Positions 19,128 to 28,033 of a stretch of DNA of 58,872 nt are shown in pieces; positions within the stretch are counted from its first letter, which is position 1, and every line of letters begins with the position of its first letter. The notes beneath the pieces are model-generated. The model was given only the letters and a program-made list of their open reading frames with translations. It did not search any database and had not been told where the DNA came from. The stretch covers positions 47,725-106,596 of the forward strand of contig NZ_FMUS01000016.1 of the NCBI RefSeq assembly GCF_900101495.1. The letters are read 5' to 3'. The position numbers and the translations under genes were made by a program. Origin of the DNA: Alkaliphilus peptidifermentans DSM 18978 (GTDB lineage Bacteria > Bacillota > Clostridia > Peptostreptococcales > Natronincolaceae).

Positions 19128-20876
19128 CTACTCTGATATTAGCTTCCATACACCCCACTCACCAGTGGTTCCTGGTTCTTCTCCCTGAGTCCACCATTTG
19201 GCTTCCCAAACAGAATTTTGCCAGGTTACTTTATCTCCAACATGGTAAATGCTGGTGCTGTTCCATGCTGGGTATATGGGCTCAACTCCGCCCTCAGATA
19301 CTGTTACATTTAGAACATTACTTACGGTGCTTCCGTAATCATTAAGTAGTTGTGCTTGATAAATATAGATACCTTCCGGTTTATCGCTGAAGGGTACAAC
19401 TATTGTTGTATTATTGTTATAATTGGCGTCTACATTTTCCTCTAGTATAACAACATTATTTTCTGTTAGCTTTATATAGTCAGCTCTGCTTTTTGGAGGA
19501 ATGGTAACTGTTACTGTGTAGTTGCCATCATTCTCTACCTTATCTGTACTTACTGTTGATGACTTTGGATTTAATGGTTGTGTACCTCCATCATTTAGCT
19601 TATCATAAATAACATTAAGAAGATCACTATCTCTATCACAGCTTATCTCCCAGAACATTATTCCACCTAGATTATTTTCCATTACATAGTCTGATTTAAG
19701 ACCCACTGAAATAGGGTCTTCATAGCTAATCATTATCCCAGTGGCAGGACTATAGACATATGGTACTTTAGAAGCTTCATCAAAATGGTTGCCATAGGTT
19801 GGAAGGTAATTCCTTTTAATATCTGTATAGTCGAATACTCCTGTATTTCCACTGGCCCAATCATCCCAAGTCCCAGGCGGCACTCCAGCTGCACTTTGGA
19901 AAAGACCATTATTGTTATTTGTTACCCCTGACCATCCTCGTCCGTAGAATGGTACACCTACTACAACTTTATCTTCTGGAACTCCACCATCAAGATATTG
20001 TTGAATGGCACTATGGGTGTTGTATTTTGTCTTAATGTATCCTGGAGGATTATTGGAGGATGGATCATTTGGATTTGCATAAAGTGGTGCATGATGATTG
20101 GTTATATTTTCCCATCCCCCATGGAAATCGTAGGTCATTACGTTTATAAAGTCAAGGTATTGATGTATTTGATCTAACTCTAAATTAAGTATTTTATCTG
20201 CTCCGGCACTGGTTGCAACAGTTAATAAATAGTATGTTCCATCCTCTTGACCAGCTGCATCCAATTGCTCTCTTAATTCCCTCAATAGATGTGTAAAGTT
20301 CTGCTTATCCTCTGGCCTATATATATTATTTGGCATTCCACCTTCTACAGGGTATTCCCAGTCAATATCTACTCCATTAAATCCATATTGACGTATAAAG
20401 TCAACACATGAGGCGGCGAAATTACTCCTTGATGCATTGGTTAAAGCTATATCAGAAAACTTATCTGACCATGTCCAACCACCAACAGATATTAAGGTTT
20501 GCAAATGTGGGTGATTTTCTTTTAATTTATTTAACTGATTAAAGTGTCCCTTAAGGGGCTGATCCCAGCTATCTCCTGGGAATGCCTTTTCTACATCTGC
20601 CCAAGGGTCTCCCAACATAATTGTTCCTTGATTTGAAATATTGGCAAAGGCATAATTAATATGGGTAATTTTATCTGCTGGAATATCTGGAACATTATAG
20701 TTTCTGCCATAGGTACTCCATGCAGTGTAATATGCAACTATTCTTTTATTGGCTGATTGCTGACTTTGGTCCTCCTCCAATGATGCTGCTGTAAGTCCTA
20801 CACTAACTTGATTAGCTAAGAACAGCATTACTAAGAAAAACACTGAACATATTTTAATAATTTGCTTTCTTTTCAT
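19128..20876 (-). CDS. Secreted GH18 chitinase with Ig-like and CBM5/12 modules
   Basis: Endo-type chitinase acting outside the cell. A signal peptide covers about residues 1-30. The GH18 barrel follows to about residue 430, with SVGGWTWS, the catalytic VDIDWE (Asp170, Asp172, Glu174), NVMTYDFHGGW and a late MFWEIS strand. The first Asp of the classical DxxDxDxE motif is Asn (FNGVDIDWE). An Ig-like module (about 445-525) precedes a C-terminal CBM5/12 chitin-binding module with WEAKWWTQGEEPGTTGEW. The gene sits 24 bases after the second chitinase, so the two may be co-transcribed; a terminator follows at 19027. Confidence 0.92.
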   Translation of the reverse strand: MKRKQIIKICSVFFLVMLFLANQVSVGLTAASLEEDQSQQSANKRIVAYYTAWSTYGRNYNVPDIPADKITHINYAFANISNQGTIMLGDPWADVEKAFPGDSWDQPLKGHFNQLNKLKENHPHLQTLISVGGWTWSDKFSDIALTNASRSNFAASCVDFIRQYGFNGVDIDWEYPVEGGMPNNIYRPEDKQNFTHLLRELREQLDAAGQEDGTYYLLTVATSAGADKILNLELDQIHQYLDFINVMTYDFHGGWENITNHHAPLYANPNDPSSNNPPGYIKTKYNTHSAIQQYLDGGVPEDKVVVGVPFYGRGWSGVTNNNNGLFQSAAGVPPGTWDDWASGNTGVFDYTDIKRNYLPTYGNHFDEASKVPYVYSPATGIMISYEDPISVGLKSDYVMENNLGGIMFWEISCDRDSDLLNVIYDKLNDGGTQPLNPKSSTVSTDKVENDGNYTVTVTIPPKSRADYIKLTENNVVILEENVDANYNNNTTIVVPFSDKPEGIYIYQAQLLNDYGSTVSNVLNVTVSEGGVEPIYPAWNSTSIYHVGDKVTWQNSVWEAKWWTQGEEPGTTGEWGVWKLISE

Positions 20877-20900
20877 TTCGTTTCCTCCTTAAATTTTAAT

Positions 20901-23105
20901 TTATTCACTTTGAATCAGGGTGTTAATATGCTTCCAGACTCCCCATTCTCCTGTAGTGCCTGGCTCTTCTCCTTGAGTCCACCATTTTGCCTCCCAAACA
21001 CTTCCATTCCAGGTTACTCTATCACCTGTTAAATATATTGAGGTGGAATTCCAGGTTGGATACTCTGGTTCAGTATCGGCTGAAACCTTAACTAGTAATT
21101 GGTTACTAGCTGTTTCTCCATTCATATTAGTCAATTGACAGATATAGGTGTAGTCACCCTCTGGTTTATTGTTAAAGGTTACAGTTATATACTCCACATG
21201 GTTATCCGGATCAACTGCTTCTTCGCTAATAACCACATCATTTTCATATAGCTTCATGGATGTGGCTCTGCTGTTTTCTGGTATTGTAACAGTCAAAGTA
21301 TAATCTCCTTGATTAAGGTGATTATCAACTGCTAATACAGGTGCCTTAGGATTTTGTGGATCAGGATCAGTACCTCTTTCATAGCTGGAGGCATATCCAT
21401 TTAATACAAAATTCTGTGGTCCTCCACCAAAGCATAGCTTAATCATGCCCTGTAGTGTAGCATACTCACCTTTAGGTATTGCCATCCATGAGCTACCAGT
21501 AATTGTATATCTATAAAAGTCTCCCATTGAAACAGGCTGAGATAAAGCGGCTCCCCATACAGAAGTTATGGTTGCACTTTTGGGAAAGTCAAATTCCAGC
21601 TTCCATCCCCCTGGTATGTCTTGGTCGCTATTATTTATAATTTTCATTTCATAGGAGTAGTTTGGATGGTCATAGTCACCATCAAACTCTATTTTATAGT
21701 CTAACACTGGTAAAACAGGGGGCTCTGGTGGTAATTCTGGGTCTGGTGCATTAGCAAAGGTTTCATGGGCTAAGGTTGTTAAAGAATAGCCAACATCATA
21801 GCTTCCATCAGTTTGTTGGTCATAGTCACCGCTAAGCTCCCAAATCATAATACCACCAAGTCCTTTGTCAATCACATATTGCAGCTTATGTGACAGTGAC
21901 TCTTCATCTTCATATGATAAAAATACTCTATCATTTTGATGCCATAAATAAGGTGCTTTACTTACATCATCAAAGTATCTTTGATATCCCTCTGTTCCTT
22001 CAAGTGTCTTCATATGCCATATAGGATTTGTACCTGATGGCTCTTCTGGTGGTGGATCATTCCAAATACCATTATTGCCATCGGCACCTCCACCACTTTG
22101 CGGAGCTGAACCATATAGACCACCTGGTAAGGTTGATGGATTTACATTTTTCCATCCCCGTGAATAGTAGGGTATACCGATATTAATCTTCTCAGGTGGT
22201 AAAACACCACGATAATATCTATATGCCCAATCTATATTTAAAACGGGTATGCCTAGGGGCATAGTTTCAGGATCTCGGTCATCAGGCCACAGGCCAGCAT
22301 TATGACCCACAAAGCCGTTCCACGCTCCATGAAAATCATAGGTCATTATATTTAGAAAATCCAGATATTCAGCGTAGTCACTGGTTTTCATTCCACCAAG
22401 TATCCATGATGAGGCAGGTGCAGCAACTGTAAGTAAATACTCTTTGCCATCCTCTTGGCCGGCTGTATCTATTTTTTCCCGCAACAGCTTTATCAGCTCA
22501 ACATAATCATCATATAGTACATCTCTTAATGGCTCTGCAACAGGATAGTCCTTAGGATTACCTGCCTGTGATGTTGCTGTGGGGTATTCATAATCAATGT
22601 CTACACCATCAAAATTATATTCTCTGATAAAATCTATACAGCTATTGGCAAAGGCTTCTCTACCCTCTTGTGTTCTTGCCATAGTGTAAAAGCCACCTGA
22701 TTCTGACCATCCACCTACAGCTATTAGTGTTTTAACATTAGGGTATATTTCCTTATATTTTGTTAAAAGGTTGAAATGACCTTTATATGGTAAATCTGGC
22801 AATTGCCCTGGGTAATCCTTTTCAATAGCTGCATTTCTGTCAATAAAGGCAATTTTATTGTCACTGCCAACCTTTGCAAAGGCATAATTAATATGAGTTA
22901 CCTTATCCCATGGTATTTTGTCTACAGTGTAGTTGTCCTTTAAAGGCTGATCTCCCCATTCAACAAAGTATGCCACTATCCTTTTTTGATTGGATGAATT
23001 GCTATTTTTCAGATCTTCTACTGCAATTGAATCTACAGGCAGCATATATAGTAAAGTAAAGCATGCAAGCATTAAGGCTAAAAGTATTTTTTTTCCTTTG
23101 TACAT
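20901..23105 (-). CDS. Secreted GH18 chitinase with CBM2-like, Ig-like and CBM5/12 modules
   Basis: A 734-residue chitinase. Residues 1-28 form a signal peptide. The catalytic domain has AVGGWSESGGFY, the full DGVDIDYE motif (Asp166, Asp169, Asp171, Glu173), LNIMTYDFHGAW and IMIWELSGD. After a Pro-rich linker (PELPPEPPVLP) comes a CBM2-like beta domain (IINNSDQDIPGGWKLEFDF) likely to bind chitin or cellulose. An Ig-like module and a CBM5/12 module nearly identical to that of the neighbour follow. The intact motif and extra binding domain suggest a different action mode from the neighbouring chitinase. Gap to the next gene upstream is 62 bases. Confidence 0.92.
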   Translation of the reverse strand: MYKGKKILLALMLACFTLLYMLPVDSIAVEDLKNSNSSNQKRIVAYFVEWGDQPLKDNYTVDKIPWDKVTHINYAFAKVGSDNKIAFIDRNAAIEKDYPGQLPDLPYKGHFNLLTKYKEIYPNVKTLIAVGGWSESGGFYTMARTQEGREAFANSCIDFIREYNFDGVDIDYEYPTATSQAGNPKDYPVAEPLRDVLYDDYVELIKLLREKIDTAGQEDGKEYLLTVAAPASSWILGGMKTSDYAEYLDFLNIMTYDFHGAWNGFVGHNAGLWPDDRDPETMPLGIPVLNIDWAYRYYRGVLPPEKINIGIPYYSRGWKNVNPSTLPGGLYGSAPQSGGGADGNNGIWNDPPPEEPSGTNPIWHMKTLEGTEGYQRYFDDVSKAPYLWHQNDRVFLSYEDEESLSHKLQYVIDKGLGGIMIWELSGDYDQQTDGSYDVGYSLTTLAHETFANAPDPELPPEPPVLPVLDYKIEFDGDYDHPNYSYEMKIINNSDQDIPGGWKLEFDFPKSATITSVWGAALSQPVSMGDFYRYTITGSSWMAIPKGEYATLQGMIKLCFGGGPQNFVLNGYASSYERGTDPDPQNPKAPVLAVDNHLNQGDYTLTVTIPENSRATSMKLYENDVVISEEAVDPDNHVEYITVTFNNKPEGDYTYICQLTNMNGETASNQLLVKVSADTEPEYPTWNSTSIYLTGDRVTWNGSVWEAKWWTQGEEPGTTGEWGVWKHINTLIQSE

Positions 23106-23167
23106 ATTTATCCTCCTAACTAAATTTTTTTATGATTTTACTTAGTTAGTCAAGGTTGCTTAATATG

Positions 23168-25381
23168 CTAATGCTGTGGTGTTCCCCCATTTGCGCTGTT
23201 TATTTGATCTGCCCAGGTTTGTCCTGTTGGATTAGGTGTATATGGTGTTGGAAGATGAGCCTTTGCAACCCTTAAAAGTGTAAGGAAATCATATCTTAAG
23301 GATACTGTATTTCCATCCCAGTGCTGAGAAAGCAAATTAAAGGCTCTTTCCACATCTTCTGTCATTAAAGTCCATTCTTCATCAGTGGGAGCTCCATTTC
23401 TATAAAACAGCCTTAGCTTATTTAAGAATTCTTCGATGTTATCCCAGGTAAGCTGAGCATCGTATATATTCTCTGTTTCGTTATTGGAAGCATTAATCAT
23501 GGCACGAATGTTTTCAAGGTGACTGGCAAAGCCTGATAAACCAAATTCTGTACCAAGATCTTCTGCTTGAAGGGCTCTATCCCTATGATCAGTAAAAATA
23601 TTCAGCTGTAGGAAACCGTAAACCCCTCTGTTATACGCATAGTTCACAAAGGTAAATTCTGCCCAAGGATCCCTTGCTTGAGTAAAGAATTCTTTAGTTT
23701 TAAGCTTAGGAATACTATATAAGAATTCTCTTGTCATTGTAAGGCTAATAGCAGAGGAAATAGCTGATACAACATAGCTTGAATCATCATCTGAGCCAGT
23801 TGTTATAGGTACATAGTTACCATGGACTGCATCCTTACTCAAATAATCTGGATATTGCTGTTTAACTTCATTAAAGTTACCAGCCTCCTGTTGAAAGGGA
23901 CCATCAGCATGAGCTTTTTGTATTGGCCAGTACCATAATTCTCCATCAATTATGACGGGATTTTCACTATATCCTGAGCTTTCTGGAACCAATCCAAATG
24001 TAAAATTTTCTTTTGTTCCAAGGGCTGTCATATAGTGGGGATTTATCTTGAATATTTCTTGAGCAAAGCCTAATCCCATAGCAACATATCTTGATGGAAT
24101 CCACATTTTTATTCCCTCAACACCATTAACTGGATAGTCAACAGCTGTAGGCTCAGCAATAATTAGTTGTGTTTCATTTACTGGGTCATATACAATAAAA
24201 TGATTTGTTCCAATAGGAGTGTTTCCATTGTAGTATTCTAAAGGGTTTTCTATTAGATCAGAAATAGTAAGATTAATCTTCCCTTTATACCAGCTTGATG
24301 GAAGCCCTTTATATTCAGGGTAGGGCATGTCCCCCCGCATCAATTGAGCTTGCACATTTTGAGGCTCTGTAATATTTCCCCTCTTATTACCTCTAACTGT
24401 CATTGTTATAGCTTTATCCTGAGTTAAAACTCGCTCATGACCTTTAAGGTAGATGGTTATTGTATCACCATTTTTAACAAAGGAGTGGGCACCATCGACT
24501 TCTGTTATGTCTGAAGTGGTTTCAAAGCTGATTGACCATACATCAAAGCAGGTTCCATCCCACAGATATTCTTTATTGGGATTTGATACGACAAATATCC
24601 ATTCAAAATCTGTTTCTGTTTCACTTGCTATGGCATAGCCTATTGCTGGGTAGGTCTGAGCAATGTCTGGCAATGGTATATCAGGAGCTTCTCCATTACC
24701 TGTTACAGTGTATGAAAGGCTATCGCTGGAAACAGTACCATATTCGTTTATCAATTCACATCTATAAATATAGGTTCCGCTTCTTTTATTATTAAATACT
24801 GCAACAGCACTTTGAGGCTGTGGAGAATCATCAACAAGGTCAGCAGCATATATTAGATTATCATTCTCATATAATAACCACCCATGTCCATTATTGCCCC
24901 ACCACATATTCATATATATACTATAGTCTTTACTCCCGTCCCAGTTACTTTGAGCAAGGCTAGGTTTTAGTGGTAAACCAGTAGCTTTGCCATCACTTCT
25001 TTGAATTATTTGTATAGTTAGGGGCTGACTATGTATAGTCCCAAAATCCCCCATAGCTTCCGCTGTATAACTATACTCGCCTATTTCTTTTTCTTTAAAT
25101 GGCATATTTAGTATTACTTGCTGCTGTGATTTTGGCACATTATTAAATGATTTAACCAGTTGAGAGTTTTCATAAAGATTAATAGAACCACCTGTAAAAC
25201 CACTTGGAATTATTATACTTAAAGTATAATATCCATTACTCTGGGTGGTATTTCCAATAATTTGAAGTGTTTCTGATGTTGCTTCTGCAGTGCTGTCTGC
25301 TGCAATAGGTGTAATGCCATGAACTATTATAGCCAACACCATCAGAAAAATAAACGGTACAGCCTTTTTCTTACAAATCAT
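23168..25381 (-). CDS. Secreted protein with Ig-like modules, probable chitin-related function
   Basis: A 737-residue exported protein with a signal peptide (residues 1-28). Two Ig-like modules follow (about 38-128 and 135-228); both are related to those of the two chitinases (YTLSIIIP and YIYRCELINEYGTVSS). A CBM2-like beta segment with WIFVVSNPN spans about 240-350. The last half (about 380-720) is a helical domain containing GLGFAQEIFKINPHYMTALG and KENFTFGLVP, which I do not recognise with certainty. It vaguely resembles lysozyme-like (GH23) folds, where a Glu in such a helix is catalytic. It is first in the chitinase cluster. Confidence 0.7.
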   Translation of the reverse strand: MICKKKAVPFIFLMVLAIIVHGITPIAADSTAEATSETLQIIGNTTQSNGYYTLSIIIPSGFTGGSINLYENSQLVKSFNNVPKSQQQVILNMPFKEKEIGEYSYTAEAMGDFGTIHSQPLTIQIIQRSDGKATGLPLKPSLAQSNWDGSKDYSIYMNMWWGNNGHGWLLYENDNLIYAADLVDDSPQPQSAVAVFNNKRSGTYIYRCELINEYGTVSSDSLSYTVTGNGEAPDIPLPDIAQTYPAIGYAIASETETDFEWIFVVSNPNKEYLWDGTCFDVWSISFETTSDITEVDGAHSFVKNGDTITIYLKGHERVLTQDKAITMTVRGNKRGNITEPQNVQAQLMRGDMPYPEYKGLPSSWYKGKINLTISDLIENPLEYYNGNTPIGTNHFIVYDPVNETQLIIAEPTAVDYPVNGVEGIKMWIPSRYVAMGLGFAQEIFKINPHYMTALGTKENFTFGLVPESSGYSENPVIIDGELWYWPIQKAHADGPFQQEAGNFNEVKQQYPDYLSKDAVHGNYVPITTGSDDDSSYVVSAISSAISLTMTREFLYSIPKLKTKEFFTQARDPWAEFTFVNYAYNRGVYGFLQLNIFTDHRDRALQAEDLGTEFGLSGFASHLENIRAMINASNNETENIYDAQLTWDNIEEFLNKLRLFYRNGAPTDEEWTLMTEDVERAFNLLSQHWDGNTVSLRYDFLTLLRVAKAHLPTPYTPNPTGQTWADQINSANGGTPQH

Positions 25382-25726
25382 AATTTTTTACTTACCTTCC
25401 TTTCTTGTTGAATTTTTCGATATATGTCTTGCTTTATCTTGAATATTCTGAAATTTCACCTCCTATTATTTACTTGCCTCTTTGTATGTCTAATAAATGG
25501 TCATTAATTATATTTTATTTTTTCGACATATCAAGGGCTGTAATGTGTCATGTATAAATAAGTCCGCTTAATATTTAAAATTATTAACTAAGGCTTTTTC
25601 TTTTTAATAAGTATAATATCATATATATATTGTATAATTTGTAATATTTTACAATATATGAAAATTATTTTTATTATTTTTATGTTATTTATTGTAAAAT
25701 AATCTATTTTTTTCCTAAAAACGTGC
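25382..25726. other. Promoter region of the chitinase cluster
   Basis: About 350 bases of very AT-rich DNA with no open frame. A TGTCGAA match in minus orientation (25526-25532) resembles a Spo0A box. No clear cre-like site was found. Confidence 0.4.
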
Positions 25727-25769
25727 AAAAGCCATGATATAGGGAAAATTCCCTCTATCATGACTTTTT
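25727..25769 (-). terminator. Terminator after the phosphotransferase gene
   Basis: Long stem of about 19 bp (CATGATAtAGGGAA / TTCCCTcTATCATG plus flanking AAAAG/CTTTT), with few mismatches. It lies about 30 bases beyond the stop codon at 25798. Confidence 0.75.
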
Positions 25770-25797
25770 AATTAGCTATTACTCATTATATTAAAGC

Positions 25798-26607
25798 CTA
25801 TACACCTAATCGTTTCAATTCTTTATCTATAATTTTCAATAACCATTTTTCTTCACCTGGTATTTTTTCTTTGAGTCTTGCGGCTGCCACCGGGAGCATC
25901 CATGCAAAAATATCTTCAGTTTTAGTTTTTGATAATTTAACATACTCCTTTAAATAGGTTGAATATATCAGCCCTTTAAGTATTTTAGAAAATAAAAGAG
26001 TCACTTTTAAAGTCCCGGCTGGCATAAAGGGAGTGGTGATCATAATACAGGTTCTGGCCACATCACTTAGCTGATTTCCATAATAAGCATTGGTCCAATC
26101 AATTGCTAAAATATCTTTATCTGTTATAAGAATATTATCAGGATGAAAATCACCGTGACAAACCTTTCCTCCTGCAGGTAAGCTTTCTAGATAACCTAAT
26201 ATCCTTTTCTCTTTATCCTTAAGTATATTAGCTGAAGCTTTAATTGCGTGTGTGAATTTTTCATTTTGTGTTGGTAGTTTATCTACAGAGCAGCTATGAA
26301 TTTTAACATGGAGCCTAGCCATACAACCAGCATAATAAAATAATTTCCATGGTTTATTTTCGATATGCTTCAGCATTGATTTACCATAAATGCGTTGAAA
26401 TAAAATACCCTTGCCCTCTTCTTCATTTACAATATCATATACAGCAGGAGAAGGTACTCCAGCTTCATATACTGCCTTTCCCACCATAGCTTCATATTTA
26501 ACCCATTGGTCAGGAACCCAATCAAAGTAAAGCTTTAAAACTTTATCCTGTTCCCACTCATATACTTCTGCTGTCATCCCTTTTCCAATTAATTGCCCCT
26601 TGCCCAT
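25798..26607 (-). CDS. Aminoglycoside-phosphotransferase-fold kinase
   Basis: A 269-residue protein of the APH/choline-kinase fold that transfers phosphate from ATP to a small molecule. It shows the glycine-rich start (GKGMTAEVYEWEQDKVLKLYF, with the Lys in VLKLY), the catalytic loop VCHGDFHPDNIL and the metal-binding LAIDWTNAYYG. The substrate is unknown. Similar chromosomal proteins in Clostridia are rarely resistance enzymes. It follows the radical SAM gene after 58 bases, so the two probably share a transcript and a pathway. Confidence 0.8.
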   Translation of the reverse strand: MGKGQLIGKGMTAEVYEWEQDKVLKLYFDWVPDQWVKYEAMVGKAVYEAGVPSPAVYDIVNEEEGKGILFQRIYGKSMLKHIENKPWKLFYYAGCMARLHVKIHSCSVDKLPTQNEKFTHAIKASANILKDKEKRILGYLESLPAGGKVCHGDFHPDNILITDKDILAIDWTNAYYGNQLSDVARTCIMITTPFMPAGTLKVTLLFSKILKGLIYSTYLKEYVKLSKTKTEDIFAWMLPVAAARLKEKIPGEEKWLLKIIDKELKRLGV

Positions 26608-26665
26608 CTATTAATCCCCTCATATCTACTAATAATATTTTTTCATTATATCATTCTATTAATTT

Positions 26666-27880
26666 TTATCTCTTTTTATAAATAGTCTCAAAGGCTTTAA
26701 GAAATGCAGTCTGTATATCTTTTTGACTACCTAAAGAGTTACACCCACCACATTGTGTTTTTAAACTTTCTATCAACTTTGGATTTTCGGCATACATCAA
26801 TCGAAATGCCTCACCAATTGCATTATTTCCGATATTTTTATTTTCGGAAAGTAGTAGTAAGGAATGGAATACTTTCCTACTCATTCCAAACTCATTGTCT
26901 AGGGTTGGCATATTAATCCCCTTTATTATTGATGCCAAGGATTCCCTATAGACATTTCCAACCGGATATGCGTGATTCCCACAGGTATATACAATCCCAT
27001 TGTAATCTACAAACAGATCTCTATGATATTTGCCCTTATCATATGCCTGTTCTGTAGGAATAAAATGAGAGCATTTAATATGAAAAATATCTTTTCCTGC
27101 TTTACTCTCCAACATACTATCATCAAGACCTTCTGCATCTCCAATGTTGGAAACACCTAAAAGCTTTAATAATATTTTACCTTTTTCATTAGCATAAACA
27201 ATTTCTTGGGTAGACAATTCTTTTTCCAGCTTTACACCAAGTTTATTAATTACATCCTGTATAATTTCTTTTGTAGGGTTTAACCATACACCACTGGAGG
27301 TTGCGGTCATCCTTAGCTGATAACCAATGGCCTCCAAAGCATGTACCCTTCCAAATCCTTCATCTAGAAATGTCCCTATGCTTTGAGAGATTACCTCAGT
27401 AGGTACAGATTTATGGACTTCTGTGTCTGCCCCTTCAAGGGTGGTGTGATTATTATCAACGCTAAAGTAAATTCTTGTAAGTCCAGCATTTTTTAAAGAT
27501 TTTACAATCTCTGTAGTAGATAGTTTAAACAAGCCTGCTTTTTGAAGAAGTTCTTGATTTAATTTTCTATAATTTCCATAGGCTCCAATTAATCCACCAT
27601 TGGTTACTATTGACGAGATTAAACCTTTTTTAGATGAATATTCCATTAATCTTAATAAGCTTTCGTACTCAATTAAAGGTTCGCCACCGGTCCAATAGGC
27701 TCCAACCATTCCAAGAGCAGATGCTTCATCAATCAGTTCTTTTATTTTATCAGGTGAAAGCCCTTTATTCTGCCCATTCCTAGATCTTGTTGTTTTATTA
27801 AGACAAATTACACAATCATTATTACAATCGGAGGTAAGGGAAATCTTAAGTTGTGCTGTTGGTTGAAATAATTCAGTCAT
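26666..27880 (-). CDS. Radical SAM protein with C-terminal cysteine cluster
   Basis: Radical S-adenosylmethionine enzyme of unknown substrate. The start at 27880 is preferred (GAGAGGTGATCTA before ATG). The N-terminal SLTSDCNNDCVIC holds the CxxxCxxC triad for the 4Fe-4S cluster, followed by the SAM-binding YWTGGEPL. A C-terminal SPASM-like region includes VYTCGNHAYPVGNV and CGGCNSLGSQ, suggesting an auxiliary cluster. SPASM members often modify peptides, but no precursor peptide gene is evident nearby. It forms a likely two-gene unit with the downstream kinase-like gene. Confidence 0.82.
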   Translation of the reverse strand: MTELFQPTAQLKISLTSDCNNDCVICLNKTTRSRNGQNKGLSPDKIKELIDEASALGMVGAYWTGGEPLIEYESLLRLMEYSSKKGLISSIVTNGGLIGAYGNYRKLNQELLQKAGLFKLSTTEIVKSLKNAGLTRIYFSVDNNHTTLEGADTEVHKSVPTEVISQSIGTFLDEGFGRVHALEAIGYQLRMTATSSGVWLNPTKEIIQDVINKLGVKLEKELSTQEIVYANEKGKILLKLLGVSNIGDAEGLDDSMLESKAGKDIFHIKCSHFIPTEQAYDKGKYHRDLFVDYNGIVYTCGNHAYPVGNVYRESLASIIKGINMPTLDNEFGMSRKVFHSLLLLSENKNIGNNAIGEAFRLMYAENPKLIESLKTQCGGCNSLGSQKDIQTAFLKAFETIYKKR

Positions 27881-27985
27881 TAGATCACCTCTCTGGCAGT
27901 TTTGGTTAAAGTTTTTCATTAGGAGAGTACATTATTATTATATTATAACACCTATCTAACCATTGGAATAGTAAAACCATACATC

Positions 27986-28027
27986 AAAAAAGCCACATAG
28001 GTGAGAGATTCACACTTATATGGCTTT
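27986..28027 (-). terminator. Terminator after the serine hydrolase operon
   Basis: Imperfect hairpin AAAGCCACATAGGTGA / TCACACTTATATGGCTTT located just past the serine hydrolase stop. It closes the minus-strand operon that begins at lysA. Confidence 0.65.
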
Positions 28028-28033
28028 ATACAT

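Noticed and set aside
25798-26607. Aminoglycoside resistance kinase
   Set aside because: Only fold-level motifs match; the genomic partner is a radical SAM gene and there is no resistance context.
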